In this document: piece by piece, positions 1 through 9,581 of the stretch | Layout: the number at the start of each line of letters is the position of its first letter | Numbering within the stretch: position 1 is the first letter of the stretch | Origin: Bradyrhizobium sp. CIAT3101 | GTDB lineage: Bacteria; Pseudomonadota; Alphaproteobacteria; Rhizobiales; Xanthobacteraceae | DNA: 64,000 nt | Direction: 5' to 3' | Assembly (NCBI RefSeq): GCF_029714945.1 | Contig: NZ_CP121634.1 | Coordinates: 7,957,001-8,021,000, forward strand | Notes under the pieces: generated by a model | Told to the model about the DNA's origin: nothing | The model's database searches: none | The model's input: the letters and a program-made list of their open reading frames with translations, nothing else | Made by a program: the position numbers and the translations under genes

Positions 1-2
1 CC

Positions 3-215
3 GCAGTTGCAGCAAAGACTCCGGGAAAATGTCTGCGGCTCGAGTTCAGCGTTGCACCACAGCTTGATGGCGCAGCCCTCACCTCGACCGGACTCTTGAT
101 CGTCAATCCGCCCTACACGCTGCAGAGCGAGCTCAAGACGATCCTGCCCGAGCTGGAAATGCCGCTCGGTCAGGGCGGAGCTGCCAGATTCCGATTAGAG
201 GTACCCAAGCCCTAA
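3..215 (+). CDS. rlmJ: 23S rRNA adenine-N6 methyltransferase RlmJ, C-terminal fragment
   Basis: Partial gene cut by the left edge; the open frame runs from base 3 to a TAA at 213-215 (70 codons). The translation carries LLIVNPPYTL, the NPPY motif of N6-adenine methyltransferases, followed by a short C-terminal helix and strand as in RlmJ (YhiR), which methylates A2030 of 23S rRNA. Only the C-terminal quarter is visible, so the assignment rests on the position of NPPY close to the C-terminus and on the surrounding residues. Another N6-adenine methyltransferase of the same class is possible. Confidence 0.7.
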   Translation, partial: AVAAKTPGKCLRLEFSVAPQLDGAALTSTGLLIVNPPYTLQSELKTILPELEMPLGQGGAARFRLEVPKP

Positions 216-467
216 GCTGCCGCCATTCTTGGGAAAAATATGCAGTAGCGGTAGTCAATCTGCAAAGAACCGTATTATGCTATTTGCGTGACTGGCTTTA
301 CGTTCCGCTTCCGCGAATGGTTGCGGCGGAGTGAAGGCCTAAGAAAGATCCAGTCGGACCGAAGGGTCTGCCCAAGGATGGCCAGCTCTCCCGGGCTTCG
401 TGATGCCCGGTCATGTCGCGACGCGTGTCTGCGTTGCGACGGAGGAGCAATGAGGGGGAGTTTCCCG

Positions 468-683
468 ATGGCCAATACGGGAACAGTTAAGTTTTTTAAC
501 GGCGAGCGCGGCTACGGTTTTATCAAACCGGACGACGGCGGTCGCGATGTATTCGTTCACATCACCGCTGTTGAGCGGGCGGGACTAAAAGACCTTGCCG
601 AAGGACAGCGTATCACTTTCGAAGTCGAACCGGACAAGAAGGGGAAAGGGCCGAAGGCGGTCAATCTCGTGATCCTTTCGTAG
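468..683 (+). CDS. cold-shock domain protein (CspA family)
   Basis: A 71-residue single cold-shock domain protein, the usual length. It begins MANTGTVKFFN and has both RNA-binding motifs: RNP1-like GYGFI (about residues 16-20) and RNP2-like VFVH (about residues 29-32). Such proteins bind single-stranded RNA/DNA and act as RNA chaperones or antiterminators. The start at 468 was chosen because GGGGGAG (454-460) lies 7 nt upstream; an in-frame ATG at 450 would add six residues not typical of the family. The roughly 250 nt between rlmJ and this start hold no other gene and probably include a long 5' leader, common for csp genes. Convergent with the outer-membrane gene downstream. Confidence 0.92.
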   Translation: MANTGTVKFFNGERGYGFIKPDDGGRDVFVHITAVERAGLKDLAEGQRITFEVEPDKKGKGPKAVNLVILS

Positions 684-717
684 CGGACCTTTCCCAAAAC
701 ACCTGGCGCAAAAAAAG

Positions 718-739
718 TCCCGGCCGCGAGCGGCCGGGA
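718..739 (-). terminator. intrinsic terminator of the outer-membrane protein gene
   Basis: Perfect 9-bp stem (718-726 with 731-739, core CCCGGCCG/CGGCCGGG) and a 4-nt loop. On the minus strand it is followed by a run of T (the A tract at 710-716), so it terminates the leftward gene at 771-1394. Read rightward no T tract follows, so it is a weaker candidate for ending csp. Confidence 0.85.
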
Positions 740-770
740 GACTGTTGTCCGGTATTTTCTTATTTGGCTA

Positions 771-1394
771 TCAGAAGTGATAGTTCACGCCTGCGCGAAC
801 AACGCTGGCGCTATAGCCGTTTGACACGCCTGTAATTGCGAACTGGCTCGACGACAGATCGATGTAGAGATATTCGAGCTTCGCGCTCCAGTTCGGCGCG
901 AAGCCGACTTCCGCGCCGACGCCCGCGGTCCAGCCGGCGGTGGTGTGCGATTCCGTCCAGCCGAAGGTCTGCCCACGCAGCTCGCCGAAAGCGAGGCCGG
1001 CGGTGCCGTAGACCAGGACGTTGCTGAACGCATAGCCGGCGCGACCGCGCAGCGTGCCGAACCAGGGATTGGAGAACTTCCACGGCGCGAAAGTGTCGTC
1101 GGCGCCGGCTGCCTGGATGTCGCCCTCAACGCCGAACACCCACGGGCCGTTCTGGAAATTGTAGCCTGCCTGCACGCCGCCGACGAAGCCGGAGGGCTTT
1201 ACGGACGTGTTGCTGACCGAGCCCCATTCATAGCCGAGATTGGCGCCGAGATACGGGCCGGCCCAGCTATAGCCATTGAGCGGCTGATTGACGGTATAGG
1301 GCGCACGCTGCCCGTAACTGAGATCGGCGGCCTCTGCCGACGCCGTCCAGCCGGCTGCAACCAACGCGGCTGCGCCCACAACGAGCCTCTTCAT
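771..1394 (-). CDS. outer-membrane beta-barrel protein (Omp25/31-like porin family)
   Basis: 207 residues. The start at 1394 gives a classical signal peptide (MKRLVVGAAALVAAG... ending AEAA, about residues 1-22); upstream in-frame codons would bury it. The mature part alternates aromatic and glycine residues (WAGPYLGANLGYEWG, GGVQAGYNF, LRGRAGYAF, AGVGAEVGF) and ends in VRAGVNYHF, a C-terminal Phe signature used by the BAM machinery. This is the eight-stranded surface-antigen family abundant in Rhizobiales. GGAG lies a few bases upstream of the ATG. Divergent from uvrC; a TTAA-N7-TTAA motif lies between them. Specific cargo or role is unknown. Confidence 0.88.
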   Translation of the reverse strand: MKRLVVGAAALVAAGWTASAEAADLSYGQRAPYTVNQPLNGYSWAGPYLGANLGYEWGSVSNTSVKPSGFVGGVQAGYNFQNGPWVFGVEGDIQAAGADDTFAPWKFSNPWFGTLRGRAGYAFSNVLVYGTAGLAFGELRGQTFGWTESHTTAGWTAGVGAEVGFAPNWSAKLEYLYIDLSSSQFAITGVSNGYSASVVRAGVNYHF

Positions 1395-1512
1395 CACACA
1401 CTCCAACGCAACTTGCCGCAACCGGCTGCGATGCCCGCGCCGCCGCGCAAGGCCAGACCGCATGGTTACGGAACCACCACTTTTTCGCGTAAGATTTATC
1501 GAGAGTTTTAAG

Positions 1513-1527
1513 TTAAAGGGCTGTTAA
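1513..1527. promoter_or_regulatory. possible CtrA-type site (TTAA-N7-TTAA)
   Basis: TTAA at 1513-1516 and 1524-1527 are separated by exactly 7 bases, the spacing of the alphaproteobacterial cell-cycle regulator CtrA half-sites. It lies in the divergent gap between the outer-membrane protein gene and uvrC. A match of eight fixed bases in an A+T-rich gap can occur by chance, so this is only a candidate. Confidence 0.25.
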
Positions 1528-1646
1528 GACCCGTTACCGCGCTGTTAACAGACTTAAGGAAGCGTTACCGGGACCTGCGCCGCCATCCTGTGCGTGCGGC
1601 ACGGCCGGAACTTCAAATCGGCTCCCTCAGCGCCTAAATTCGCACC

Positions 1647-3719
1647 ATGGTTCACGATTCCACCGACAATCCGGACGACCGCGCGCGCAAGTCACCGCGC
1701 GCCGCGACCTCCGACGTCCCGCCCCAGGAGACTTCGCACGAGACAGCGCCGCCCGACCTCGATCCCGCCACCAGCGGCGGCGATGAGGAGGACGACGGCC
1801 GGCTGCCGGATATCCTGGAAGAGAGCGGCGCGATCGGCGAAGAGCCGCTGGCGACCGGTCACGAGGCGATCGAGCGCGCGGTCCGCCTCGCGCCGACCTC
1901 GCCCGGCGTCTATCGCATGCTCAGTGCGAATGCCGACGTGCTCTATGTCGGCAAGGCCAAGAACGTCAAAAAGCGCCTCTCCAACTATGCACGCCAGAGT
2001 GCGCCGCTGCCGGCGCGCATCCTGCGCATGATCGCGGCCACGGTGACCGTGGAGATCGTCTCGACCACGACCGAGACCGAGGCGCTGCTGCTGGAGGCCA
2101 ACCTCATCAAGCAGCTGCGACCGCGCTTCAACGTGCAGCTGCGCGACGACAAATCGTTTCCCTACATCCTGATCACCGGCGACCATTGGGCACCGCAGAT
2201 CCTGAAGCATCGCGGTGCGCAGACCCGCCCCGGACGTTATTTCGGCCCGTTCGCCTCTGCCGGCGCCGTCAACCGCACCATCACCGCCCTGCAGCGCGCA
2301 TTCCTGATCCGCTCCTGCACGGATTCCTTCTTCGAGAGCCGCACCCGGCCCTGTCTGCTCTACCAGATCCGCCGCTGCGCCGGTCCCTGCACCCGCGAGA
2401 TCGACTTCCCCGGCTACACCACGCTGGTGCGCGAGGCGACCGACTTCCTGTCCGGCAAGAGCCAGGCGGTGAAGCAGGAGCTTGCAGGCGAGATGGAGAA
2501 GGCCTCCGGCGAGCTCGAATTCGAGAGCGCGGCGCTCTATCGTGATCGCCTCGCCGCGCTGTCGGCGATCCAGTCGCAGCAGGGCATCAATCCGCGCACC
2601 GTGGAAGAGGCCGACGTGTTCGCCATCCATCAGGAAGGCGGCTTCTCCTGCGTCGAAGTGTTCTTCTTCCGCACCGGCCAGAACTGGGGCAACCGCGCCT
2701 ATTTCCCGCGCGCGGAAAAGACCTTCACGCCGGAGGAAGTGCTGGGCTCCTTCCTCGCCCAGTTCTACGACGACAAGCCGCCGCCGAAGACCATCCTGCT
2801 CTCGCACGAGATCGAGGAGATGGAGCTTCTCGCCAATGCGCTGTCGATCAAGGCCGGCCACAAGGTCGAGGTCGTCGCGCCCAAGCGCGGCGAGAAGAAG
2901 GAGCTCGTCACCCACGCGCTGACCAATGCGCGCGAGGCGCTCGGCCGCAAGCTCGCGGATACCGCGACCCAGAGCCGCCTGCTCGACGCCATGGCCGCGA
3001 CGCTGAGCCTGCCGCATGCGCCCAAGCGCATCGAGGTCTACGACAACAGCCACATCCAGGGCACCAATGCGGTCGGCGCCATGATCGTCGCGGGCCCCGA
3101 TGGCTTCGTCAAAAACCAGTACCGCAAGTTCAACATCAAGTCGGAAGGGATCACGCCGGGCGACGACTTCGCCATGATGCGCGAGGTGCTGGAGCGCCGC
3201 TTCAAGCGCCTGATCAACCCGCCTGAAGAGGGCGCGGCCAAAGCCAAGGACGACGACTTCCCGCAATGGCCCGACCTCGTCATCATCGACGGCGGCCGCG
3301 GCCAGCTCAACGCCGTCCGGGAGATCTTCACCAATCTCGGCCTGACCCAGGTGTCGCTGATGTCGGTCGCCAAGGGGCCGGACCGGGATGCCGGCCGCGA
3401 GACCCTGTTCATGCCGGAGCGCGAGGCGATCAAGCTGGAGCCGCGCGACCCCGTGCTCTATTTCATCCAGCGCCTGCGGGACGAGGCCCACCGCTTCGTC
3501 ATCGGCTCGCACCGCAAGCTGCGCAAGAAGGACATTCGCGAGGCCGGTTTGCAGGAGATTCCGGGCATCGGCCCGTCACGCAAACGTGCCTTGCTGCACC
3601 ATTTCGGAACCCTGAAGGAGATCGAACGCGCCTCGATCGCCGATCTCGGCAAGGTTCCTGGGGTGAGCGCCGAGAGCGCCCGCAGGATATTCGACTATTT
3701 CCATCCCCAGCCGGGGTGA
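1647..3719 (+). CDS. uvrC: excinuclease ABC subunit C
   Basis: 690 residues. UvrC makes both incisions around a lesion recognised by UvrA/UvrB in nucleotide-excision repair. The first ~75 residues are an acidic low-complexity extension seen in Bradyrhizobium-type UvrC. The GIY-YIG nuclease follows (GVY at 87-89, [11 protein letters not shown] at 100-110), then the UvrB-binding UVR helix region ([19 protein letters not shown]), the RNase H-like 3' endonuclease domain, and tandem helix-hairpin-helix at the C-terminus ([25 protein letters not shown]). First gene of a same-strand group with pgsA, moaD, moaE and prmB; the 94-nt gap to pgsA could hold its own promoter. Confidence 0.97.
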   Translation: MVHDSTDNPDDRARKSPRAATSDVPPQETSHETAPPDLDPATSGGDEEDDGRLPDILEESGAIGEEPLATGHEAIERAVRLAPTSPGVYRMLSANADVLYVGKAKNVKKRLSNYARQSAPLPARILRMIAATVTVEIVSTTTETEALLLEANLIKQLRPRFNVQLRDDKSFPYILITGDHWAPQILKHRGAQTRPGRYFGPFASAGAVNRTITALQRAFLIRSCTDSFFESRTRPCLLYQIRRCAGPCTREIDFPGYTTLVREATDFLSGKSQAVKQELAGEMEKASGELEFESAALYRDRLAALSAIQSQQGINPRTVEEADVFAIHQEGGFSCVEVFFFRTGQNWGNRAYFPRAEKTFTPEEVLGSFLAQFYDDKPPPKTILLSHEIEEMELLANALSIKAGHKVEVVAPKRGEKKELVTHALTNAREALGRKLADTATQSRLLDAMAATLSLPHAPKRIEVYDNSHIQGTNAVGAMIVAGPDGFVKNQYRKFNIKSEGITPGDDFAMMREVLERRFKRLINPPEEGAAKAKDDDFPQWPDLVIIDGGRGQLNAVREIFTNLGLTQVSLMSVAKGPDRDAGRETLFMPEREAIKLEPRDPVLYFIQRLRDEAHRFVIGSHRKLRKKDIREAGLQEIPGIGPSRKRALLHHFGTLKEIERASIADLGKVPGVSAESARRIFDYFHPQPG

Positions 3720-3813
3720 ACTAAAGGGGCTGTAGTCATATGGTCGTCGCATCCCGCACCCCAATTGGGGACGGACGGTTGACCTTCAGGCTCGAGCGGT
3801 ATTGGTAGGACGG

Positions 3814-4431
3814 ATGAACATCGCCACGACACGAGGGACCACCAGCCGCGCGATGTCCCTCCCGAACATCCTGACCTATGGCCGGATTGCCGCGATCCCG
3901 GTCGTGGTCGGATGCATCTATGCGCAGTCCATCATGGACTACCCGCTGTGGCTGCGCTGGGTCGCGGTCGCGATCTTCATCGGCGCTGCGGTGACGGATT
4001 ATCTCGACGGCTATTACGCACGGATCTGGAATCAGCAATCGGCGTTCGGCCGGATGCTCGACCCGATCGCCGACAAGCTGCTGGTCGCCTCCTGCCTGCT
4101 GATGCTGGCCGCCGACGGGATCATCCATGGCTGGTCGCTGTGGGCCGCCATCGTGATCCTGTGCCGCGAGATCCTGGTGTCGGGTCTGCGCGAATATCTC
4201 GCCGCGCTCCGTGTCAGCGTGCCCGTGACCAAGCTCGCCAAATGGAAGACCACGGTCCAGCTCGTCGCCATCGGCTTCCTGCTCGCCGGCCCGGCCGGCG
4301 ATGAGGTCGTCCCCATGGTCTCGCTGATCGGCCTCATCCTGCTGTGGGCCTCGGCGATCCTGACCATGTACACCGGCTACGACTATTTCCGCGCCGGCAT
4401 CCATCACCTCATCAAGGAGGATGAGGGATGA
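3814..4431 (+). CDS. pgsA: CDP-diacylglycerol-glycerol-3-phosphate 3-phosphatidyltransferase
   Basis: 205 residues, about the usual length. It makes phosphatidylglycerol phosphate from CDP-diacylglycerol and glycerol-3-phosphate in the inner membrane. The CDP-alcohol phosphotransferase signature is intact: DYLDGYYAR, then after eight residues G-RML-D-PIA-D, matching D-x2-DG-x2-AR-x8-G-x3-D-x3-D. Several hydrophobic segments surround it. ATG at 3814 is preceded by AGGA; an earlier TTG (3802) is less likely, and a start at the internal ATG 3853 (MSLPNILTYGR) is also possible. The stop overlaps the moaD start (ATGA). Confidence 0.95.
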   Translation: MNIATTRGTTSRAMSLPNILTYGRIAAIPVVVGCIYAQSIMDYPLWLRWVAVAIFIGAAVTDYLDGYYARIWNQQSAFGRMLDPIADKLLVASCLLMLAADGIIHGWSLWAAIVILCREILVSGLREYLAALRVSVPVTKLAKWKTTVQLVAIGFLLAGPAGDEVVPMVSLIGLILLWASAILTMYTGYDYFRAGIHHLIKEDEG

Positions 4432-4679
4432 AGGTAAAATACTTCGCCTGGGTGCGCGAACGCGTCGGCAAGGCCGAGGAGACGATCGAGCCGCCCGCGA
4501 CGGTGCGCACCGTCGAGGAGCTGATCGCCTGGCTATCCGGTCAAAGCGAGGCTTACGCCTATGCGTTCGAGAAGCCGACGGTGATCCGCACCGCGATCGA
4601 CCACGCCCACGTCAAGGCCGACGCCGCGATCGCGGGCGCCCGCGAGATCGCATTCTTCCCGCCGATGACCGGCGGCTAG
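4428..4679 (+). CDS. moaD: molybdopterin synthase sulfur-carrier subunit
   Basis: 83 residues with a ubiquitin-like fold and the C-terminal Gly-Gly (PPMTGG) that becomes thiocarboxylated and donates sulfur to precursor Z (cPMP) in molybdenum-cofactor synthesis. AAGGAGG lies within the end of pgsA just upstream, and the ATG overlaps the pgsA stop by 4 nt (ATGA), implying translational coupling. The partner MoaE starts 3 nt after the stop. Confidence 0.95.
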   Translation: MKVKYFAWVRERVGKAEETIEPPATVRTVEELIAWLSGQSEAYAYAFEKPTVIRTAIDHAHVKADAAIAGAREIAFFPPMTGG

Positions 4680-4682
4680 GCC

Positions 4683-5165
4683 ATGACTTCCCCCGTCACC
4701 ACCTGCCCCGTTGCCATCCGCATCCAGGAAGACGATTTCGACATCGCGCGCGAGATCGCGCTCCTGACCGCGAGCCGCACCGACATCGGTGCGGTCGTCA
4801 GCTTCTCCGGCATCTGTCGCGCCGACGAGGACAGTTCGAAGATCGCGGCGCTCACGCTCGAACATTATCCTGATATGGCCGAGGAAGAAATCAAGCGCCA
4901 CGTCGACGAGGCCATTTCGCGCTGGCCGCTCAACGGCGTCACGGTCATCCATCGCGTCGGGCGGTTCATGCCCGGCCAGAACATTGTGCTGGTGCTTACC
5001 GCCTCGCAACACCGAAGGGCGGCGTTCGAGGCGGCCGAGTTCCTGATGGATTATCTCAAGACCAGCGCACCGTTCTGGAAGAAGGAAGAGAGCGCCACCG
5101 GCACCGGCTGGGTCGAGGCCCACGCCCGTGACGACGAGGCCGCCGCACGCTGGACCAAATCCTGA
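4683..5165 (+). CDS. moaE: molybdopterin synthase catalytic subunit
   Basis: 160 residues. MoaE pairs with MoaD to convert cyclic pyranopterin monophosphate to molybdopterin. Visible family features are VSFSGICRADED near residue 41, LEHYPDMAEEEI, the HRVGRF segment, and the conserved lysines in LMDYLKTSAPFWKKE that line the active site. The last ~15 residues are a variable tail. It starts 3 nt after moaD, and its TGA overlaps the next ATG by one base. Confidence 0.96.
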   Translation: MTSPVTTCPVAIRIQEDDFDIAREIALLTASRTDIGAVVSFSGICRADEDSSKIAALTLEHYPDMAEEEIKRHVDEAISRWPLNGVTVIHRVGRFMPGQNIVLVLTASQHRRAAFEAAEFLMDYLKTSAPFWKKEESATGTGWVEAHARDDEAAARWTKS

Positions 5166-6124
5166 TGGCAAAAGCATCCAAGAAGCCCGCGCGAAGCCGC
5201 GCCGCGCCGAAACTCGCGAAGGTCGGCCGTGGCGAGTTGCTGACGCTGCTCGATTTCGTCCGCTATGCGGTCAGCCGTTTCGTCGAGGCGAAACTCACCT
5301 TCGCCCACGGCACGACCGATCCGGTCGCCGAAGCCGCCTTCCTGGTCTGCGAGGCCCTGCATCTGCATCCCGACCAGTTCGAGAGCTTTGCGCATGCCCG
5401 CGTCACCGCCGCGGAAGCCAAGACCCTGCTCGACCTCATCCATAAGCGCGTGACGACGCGCAAACCGACCGCCTATCTCGTCAACAAGATCTACATGCGC
5501 GGCCTGCCCTTCTATGTCGACGAGCGCGTCATCGTTCCGCGCTCCTTCATCGGCGAGCTGCTGGATTCGCATTTCGGCGGCGACGGCGAAGCGGGGTCAT
5601 TGATCGACGATCCCACGGCCGTCGAGCACGTGCTCGATCTCTGCACGGGATCGGGATGTCTTGCGATCCTCGGCGCCTATCATTTCCCGAATGCCATGGT
5701 CGATGCCGTCGACATCTCCAAGGGCGCGCTCGAAGTCGCCGCGCGCAATGTCGGGGAACATGGGCTGGATGAGCGGATCACGCTGCATCGGGGCGATCTG
5801 TTCGCGCCGCTCGGCGCCAACAAATATGATCTGATCATCACCAATCCGCCCTACGTCGACGCGGAAGGCATGGCGGCCTTGCCGCCGGAATGCCGGGCCG
5901 AGCCGAAGCTTGCCTTCGACGGCGGCCTGGACGGCCTCGACGTGGTCCGCCGTATCCTGCACGAAGCGCCCAACCATCTCACGCCCGATGGCGGCCTGCT
6001 TTGCGAGATCGGCCGCGGCCGCGAGCTGGTCGACGAGGCCTTTCCGGAACTGCCGCTGCTCTGGCTCGACACGGAAGATTCCGAGGGCGAGGTGTTCTGG
6101 ATCGCGGCAGCCGATCTCGGCTGA
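5165..6124 (+). CDS. prmB: 50S ribosomal protein L3 N5-glutamine methyltransferase (PrmB-like)
   Basis: 319 residues. An HemK/PrmC-type helical N-terminal domain is followed by a SAM-dependent methyltransferase domain. The SAM loop is DLCTGSGC (158-165) and the glutamine-methylation motif NPPY is at 227-230. Length and the PRSFIGELL segment (125-133) fit PrmB rather than PrmC, which modifies release factors. TGATG junction with moaE. The basic N-terminus (about residues 1-20) is rich in Lys, Arg and Ala. PrmB versus PrmC rests on motif context, not on a search. Confidence 0.88.
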   Translation: MAKASKKPARSRAAPKLAKVGRGELLTLLDFVRYAVSRFVEAKLTFAHGTTDPVAEAAFLVCEALHLHPDQFESFAHARVTAAEAKTLLDLIHKRVTTRKPTAYLVNKIYMRGLPFYVDERVIVPRSFIGELLDSHFGGDGEAGSLIDDPTAVEHVLDLCTGSGCLAILGAYHFPNAMVDAVDISKGALEVAARNVGEHGLDERITLHRGDLFAPLGANKYDLIITNPPYVDAEGMAALPPECRAEPKLAFDGGLDGLDVVRRILHEAPNHLTPDGGLLCEIGRGRELVDEAFPELPLLWLDTEDSEGEVFWIAAADLG

Positions 6125-6214
6125 TCCGCCACGCGCAGGCCCGCTCCGGCGGAACAAGTCAAATTCCGCCACGTTCATCCCCCGACCAATGTCTCGCTCT
6201 CGGAGGATGTCCGC

Positions 6215-6802
6215 ATGCTCGCGCCATCGGGCGAATTGCTGCGCGCCGGCATGGCGCTGAAACTCAACCATCTCAAGCGCGCGGCGCAGTCCTATCTGCG
6301 TGACCGCACCAGCCAGACCACCGGGCGCGTGACGTCCTACGCGGTCGCTGCGGGACTGTTCGCGGTGGCCGGGCTGTTCCTGATTGCGGCCTTCTTTGTC
6401 GGCCTGATCGCGCTCTACCGCTGGATCGCCATCACCTACGGACAGTTCTGGGGCTTTGGTGCCGTTGCGGCCGTGCTGCTGGTGCTGGCCGCAGCCTGCG
6501 CCGGGGTTGCCATGGCCCAGATGAACCGCCGCACACGACCGATCGTGCCGTTCGCCAGCCGCATGCGCGTGGCGATCGCCACGCCGCGGATCCCGCGCGG
6601 GACGGTCAAGCAGGCGGTCAAGGAGGTCGCGACGACGATCCCATTGGTACCGCTCGCGCCGGGCGAACGCGGCCGGGACGGCAAGACTTTCCCGGCTCGG
6701 ACCAACCGCCCCGTACAGCTTGGCCTGATGCTTGCCGCGATCGGGTTGCTGGGCTTCACGGCCGCGCGCAGGCGGCGCCACGGTCACAGACTGGACGCCT
6801 GA
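6215..6802 (+). CDS. holin-X-like (phage holin family) membrane protein
   Basis: 195 residues. Two adjacent hydrophobic segments (about residues 43-67 and 75-100, rich in Ala, Gly, Leu and Phe) follow an amphipathic N-terminus, the layout of the putative Actinobacterial Holin-X/DUF1469-type proteins often next to YihY genes. A third hydrophobic stretch (LMLAAIGLLGFTA) precedes an Arg/His-rich C-terminus. The start may be internal (ATG giving MALKLNHLKRAAQ, at 6251). The stop is one base before the YihY start, so the two are probably co-expressed. It is not evidence for a prophage: no other phage gene is nearby. Confidence 0.6.
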   Translation: MLAPSGELLRAGMALKLNHLKRAAQSYLRDRTSQTTGRVTSYAVAAGLFAVAGLFLIAAFFVGLIALYRWIAITYGQFWGFGAVAAVLLVLAAACAGVAMAQMNRRTRPIVPFASRMRVAIATPRIPRGTVKQAVKEVATTIPLVPLAPGERGRDGKTFPARTNRPVQLGLMLAAIGLLGFTAARRRRHGHRLDA

Positions 6803-6803
6803 C

Positions 6804-7934
6804 ATGCGTGCGCGGCACAGCGAGCAGCTCGACTCCTGGCTGCTGGTCGCCGCCACGGCAGTTTTCGTCCTCACCGCGGAACGCTACTTTCAGGAAGCGG
6901 GGCTCGTCCGGCCGGGACCGCCACAGGATCATCGCAACAACGAAGCGAATTCGCCGGAAACAAGCCCCGCAAACGCAGCCATGCAGCCCGGCCACGGCCG
7001 CGGCTCGACAAGCCCGTTTGCGATTCCCTGGTCCGGCTGGAAGGACATCCTCTGGCGCACCTATCAACGCATCGACGACGATCGCCTGCTGGCGACCGCA
7101 GGGGGCGTCGTCTTCTTCGGTCTGCTCGCGATCTTTCCCGCGGTAACCGCACTCGTCTCGTCCTACGGACTGTTCGCCGATCCCTCGACCATCAGTGACA
7201 ATCTGCAGACACTCGCGATGATGCTGCCCCAGGGCACGTTCCAGATCGTCGAGGATCAGGTCGCCCGCGTGGTCTCGAAAGGCAACACGGCGCTGGGCGC
7301 CACCTTCGTGTTCGGCCTGGTGCTCGCAATCTGGAGTGCCAATGCCGGCGTCAAATCCATCTTCGACGCCCTCAACGTCGCCTACGAGGAGCGCGAGAAG
7401 CGCGGCTTCATCAAGCTGAACCTGATTTCCCTGTCCTTCACGGTCGGCGGAATTGTCGCACTCCTGCTGATGGTGGCCGCCGTGGTCGCGTTCCCGCTTG
7501 CGCTCGATCACCTCGGTATTGCGCCCGAGAGCAAGCTGATCGTCGCGCTGGCACGCTGGCCGCTGTTGCTCGTCATCCTGCTGGCGGCGCTCGCCATCCT
7601 CTACCGCTTCGCGCCCAGCCGCGACGCGCCGCGCTGGCAATGGCTGAGCATCGGCGCGGTGACAGCCTCCCTGCTCTGGATCGCCGGCTCGGCGCTGCTG
7701 TCCTGGTATCTCTCGGCGTTTGCCAATTACAACGCGACCTACGGCTCGCTTGGGGCGGCGATCGGTCTGATGACGTGGATGTGGATGTCGGCGATCGTCA
7801 TCATGTTCGGCGCGGAGCTCAACTCGGAGGTCGAACGGCAGACCTTGCGGGATACGACCACCGGTCGGCCCAAGCCGCTCGGCAGCCGCGACGCCGTTTC
7901 GGCCGACACGGTCGGCGCCGCCGCACCGTCTTGA
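6804..7934 (+). CDS. YihY/BrkB family inner-membrane protein
   Basis: 376 residues. About 90 residues of variable N-terminus, with one membrane-like segment near residues 11-22, precede the conserved YihY domain: LLATAGGVVFFGLLAIFPAV, then five further hydrophobic helices. The family's YEEREKRGFIKL loop and the closing YGSLGAAIGLMTWMW segment are present. The family was once called RNase BN in error; its biochemical role is not established. ATG at 6804 follows the preceding stop by one base. Confidence 0.9.
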   Translation: MRARHSEQLDSWLLVAATAVFVLTAERYFQEAGLVRPGPPQDHRNNEANSPETSPANAAMQPGHGRGSTSPFAIPWSGWKDILWRTYQRIDDDRLLATAGGVVFFGLLAIFPAVTALVSSYGLFADPSTISDNLQTLAMMLPQGTFQIVEDQVARVVSKGNTALGATFVFGLVLAIWSANAGVKSIFDALNVAYEEREKRGFIKLNLISLSFTVGGIVALLLMVAAVVAFPLALDHLGIAPESKLIVALARWPLLLVILLAALAILYRFAPSRDAPRWQWLSIGAVTASLLWIAGSALLSWYLSAFANYNATYGSLGAAIGLMTWMWMSAIVIMFGAELNSEVERQTLRDTTTGRPKPLGSRDAVSADTVGAAAPS

Positions 7935-8085
7935 CTCGGCGCTCGCCGCCCTCGGTCGCTATCCCCCCGAATCAACAATGATGTTAGGGTCGCGCATGCT
8001 TGGGGAGCATGAGGCGTGACGGGTGCGATTTGCAGCCCGTGTTTTCCCGGGTGAGGCAGCCAGCTCTTGAGGCGTAACGCGCGAC

Positions 8086-9566
8086 ATGATTCGCATTTCG
8101 ACGATTTTCATCGCCATCTGCATGGTTCTGGTCGCGGCCTCGCTCGGGCTCGTGCTCTACGCGGTCGCCGGCATCAGCGGAACCGAATCCGCGATCGTGG
8201 CGCTGACCGCGCTGACCTTCCTGATCCTCTACAACGCGGTGTCGATGCGGTTGCGCGACCGCAGCGACGTCGGCGGCCAGATCGCCGACCTGTCGCGCGG
8301 CACCGCCGACCTCGCCCGTCAGGTCGCCGAGTTCGGCCGCCGGCTCGCCGCGATGGAGGGCCGCATCGCCTCGTCCAATTCGACCAATTCCGATCGTGTG
8401 CAGTCGGTGGTCGGCGAGATCAACGAGCTCGGCGGGCTGGTCAGGCAGCTTGCCGCCACCGTGTCGACCCATGAGGACCTGCTGGCCGGTCACGCGCCGG
8501 CCCCCGCTGCGGTCGCCAGACTGGAGCCGGAAGCGCCGGTCGACCTGATTGCCCCCTTCGAGGAGCGGCCGGCCGCTCCTCCCCGCTTCCCGCGCCGCCG
8601 CCGCGGCCGACCCCGCCGGCCGTCCAGACCCAGACCGCCAGTGCCGTTTCGACGGCCAACGGCCGCAACCAGACCCAGATGCTGGCCACGTTGCGCAATG
8701 CCATCGACGAGAACCGCATCGACATCTTCCTCCAGCCGATGGTGACGCTGCCGCAGCGCAAGGTCCGCTTCTACGAGGCCGTTACCCGGGTGCGCGACGA
8801 GCGCGACCAGCTGATTGCCGCGGAAGAGTTCATCAGCATTGCCGAGGCCTCCGGGCTGATCGGACGCATCGACAACATGGTGCTGCTGCGCTGTGTCCAG
8901 GTGTTGCGCCGGCTGATGGTGCGCAACAAGGATGTCGGCGTGTTCTGTAACGTCGCGGCCTCGACCCTCGGCAATTCCACCACCTTCGCGCAATGCCTCG
9001 ATTTCCTCGAGGCCAACCGGGCGCTCGCGCCATCGCTGGTGCTGGAGTTCAAGCAGTCGACCTTCCGCGGCCTCGGCCCTGCAGAGACCGAGAATCTCGC
9101 GGCCCTCGCACAGCGCGGCTTCCGCTTCTCGATCGACCATGTCACCGACTTGCGGATCGAGCCGCGCGAACTCGCCGATCGCGGCGTACGCTTCATCAAG
9201 GTCCCGGCCTCGTTGCTGCTCGACCCGAGGCAGGCCTCGACCTCGGACATTCATCCCTCCGACCTGTCCGATCTGCTCGGCCGCTTCGGCATCGATTTGA
9301 TTGCGGAACGGATCGAGGGCGAGCGCGCAGTGGTCGACTTGCTCGACTATGACGTGCGCTTCGGCCAGGGCTTTCTGTTCGCGCCGCCCCGGCCATTGCG
9401 GCCCGAGGGGGCATCTGCTACCGGCGGAGCCGCGTCGAACCCGACGCAGGACATTCAGGGATCCAATGGTTCCGGTACACCCAGCCCAAGCGCAACATCA
9501 GCTGCGACGCCTGCCACCCCGTCACAGCGCATCACCGGCAACGCGGCGCTGGCGCGCCGCATCTGA
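8086..9566 (+). pseudogene. membrane-anchored, degenerate EAL-domain protein interrupted by a frameshift
   Basis: Frame 8086-8745 encodes two N-terminal membrane helices (MIRISTIFIAICMVLVAASL; a second near residues 38-52) and a coiled-coil-like stretch, then turns into an Arg/Pro-rich tail. The EAL domain continues in another frame up to the stop at 9564-9566. Restoring one C in the C-run 8581-8584 joins both parts through a Pro-rich linker into about 493 residues. The EAL domain is degenerate: EAVTR replaces EAL-x-R, and FSIDHVTDL replaces the metal-binding DDFGTG motif, so c-di-GMP hydrolysis is unlikely and a binding or scaffold role is more plausible if intact. A sequencing error, a real inactivation or slippage cannot be told apart here. 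Confidence 0.7.
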
Positions 9567-9581
9567 TCGGCCTCACGCATC

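Noticed and set aside
718..739. Hairpin as terminator of the cold-shock gene
   Set aside because: The T tract is on the other strand; rightward the stem is followed by GACTGTTGTCC.
6215..6802. Holin-like gene as part of a prophage
   Set aside because: No other phage genes nearby; the pairing with YihY is a chromosomal arrangement.
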